Shown here in pieces: positions 63,509-64,000 of a DNA stretch of 64,000 nt. This stretch comes from Actinomycetota bacterium. Lineage in GTDB: Bacteria; Actinomycetota; Actinomycetes; Propionibacteriales; Nocardioidaceae. The first letter of the stretch is position 1. Every line of letters starts with the position of its first letter. Made by a program: the position numbers and the translations under genes. The stretch spans positions 62,001 to 126,000 of the forward strand of contig WLJH01000008.1 of the NCBI GenBank assembly GCA_009701885.1, read 5' to 3'. The notes under the pieces were generated by a model. It was not told the DNA's origin and searched no databases. It saw only the letters and a program-made list of their open reading frames with translations.

Positions 63509-64000
63509 GTGACCGAGCCGGCCGACCGCGCCCCGGAGCCCCGGGCCCCACGCACCGGCCGTCGTCGCGCCACCACCCCTCGTCAGTCCCGGGCGGCCCG
63601 CAAGGCCAGCGCCCTCGGGCGAGCCCAGGCGCTGCCGGCAGCGGTGGCGCCGGACGGGGCCGCGCCGATGGTCCCTTCGCGTCCCGTCGGTCACCGGGCG
63701 CGACGGCGTCCCTGGCGCCGCGCCGCCGGCCTGCCCGGCACGCTCGCCGTCACGCTGCTGGGCGCTCTCGTGCCCGGCAGCGGCTTCCTGTGGACGGGCC
63801 GTCGCCTGCTCGGCGTGCTGGTGCTCCTGCCGACCCTCGCGCTGGCCGGCTTCGCCGGCTGGTACGCCGCCCGCGACCTCGACGCGGCCCTCGACCTCGC
63901 ACTGGACCCGACCCGCTTGAAGGTCGCGGCCGGCGTGATCGTCGCCGCCCTGGCCGTGTGGGCCGTCGTGGTCTACCTGACCTACCGCCAGGTGCGACCC
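63509..64000 (+). CDS. Probable LCP (LytR-CpsA-Psr) family protein, N-terminal part
   Basis: Frame from GTG 63509 open to the window end (164 codons). A Pro/Arg-rich cytosolic tail of about 75 residues is followed by three hydrophobic segments (LPGTLAVTLLGALVPGSGFL with 20 residues shown; LLGVLVLLPTLALAGFAGWY; VIVAALAVWAVVVYLTY). GALVPGSGFLWTGRRLLG is the signature of actinobacterial LCP proteins that join wall polymers to peptidoglycan; the LCP domain itself would lie outside the window. The call is therefore an inference from the N-terminus. Confidence 0.6.
   Translation, partial: MTEPADRAPEPRAPRTGRRRATTPRQSRAARKASALGRAQALPAAVAPDGAAPMVPSRPVGHRARRRPWRRAAGLPGTLAVTLLGALVPGSGFLWTGRRLLGVLVLLPTLALAGFAGWYAARDLDAALDLALDPTRLKVAAGVIVAALAVWAVVVYLTYRQVRP

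Overview
The window is chromosomal DNA from a high-GC actinobacterium, most likely a member of Nocardioidaceae (Nocardioides-like). The evidence is strong G/C bias at third codon positions, heavy GTG start use, a DUF222/13E12-type HNH gene, DUF3097, DUF3072 and DUF4870 proteins, a DtxR/IdeR-type iron box, a Gram-positive LexA box, and a housekeeping gene order typical of that group. The taxonomic placement is inference from gene content. There are no insertion sequences, phage genes, CRISPR arrays or rRNA genes. The only clear mobile element is an intein.

Layout. 1-7.4 kb: 3' part of leuS, a DegV protein, the DNA-uptake genes comEA-comEC, and holA, closed by a bidirectional hairpin facing rpsT. 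7.4-16.5 kb: rpsT and a phosphotransferase (minus), lepA coupled to an APH(6)-like kinase, an autoregulated winged-helix/membrane-protein pair (minus), a MOSC protein, an acyl-CoA synthetase and hemW. 16.5-23 kb is a mostly minus-strand block: DUF4870, DUF3097, a GNAT, an anchored exported protein, an SOS-controlled DUF222-HNH gene, a metallo-hydrolase and an iron-box-controlled DUF2470-like gene. 23-34 kb: hrcA-dnaJ-rsmE behind a CIRCE element, a GerMN/Gmad2 lipoprotein (minus), HIT plus a secreted copper monooxygenase, then the tight phoH-ybeY-CBS protein-Cda-like-SIP-era series. 34-37 kb (minus): two septum-formation lipoproteins, a flavodoxin and a LuxR-type regulator. 37-47.7 kb: leuA with a leucine attenuator, a MASE1/PAS histidine kinase (minus), a hydrolase, recO, a second histidine kinase, uppS and a secreted hydrolase. 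47.7-50.6 kb: znuACB (minus) under a double Zur box. 50.6-64 kb: a small monooxygenase, glyS, a lipoprotein, an IMPase-like gene (minus), dusB, an SH3 exported protein behind a structured leader, dgt, a 2-hydroxyacid dehydrogenase, dnaG interrupted by an intein, tRNA-Asn, tRNA-Met, and the start of a probable LCP cell-wall gene.

Themes. (1) Many genes carry a TAnnnT hexamer 6-8 nt before the start codon, so leaderless transcription appears to be the rule, and this often decides the start. (2) Classical regulons can be read from operators: LexA, IdeR/DtxR, Zur, HrcA/CIRCE and leucine attenuation. (3) The most striking item is a 313-residue LAGLIDADG intein inserted exactly at a zinc-ligand cysteine of DNA primase, so that the zinc site forms only after splicing.
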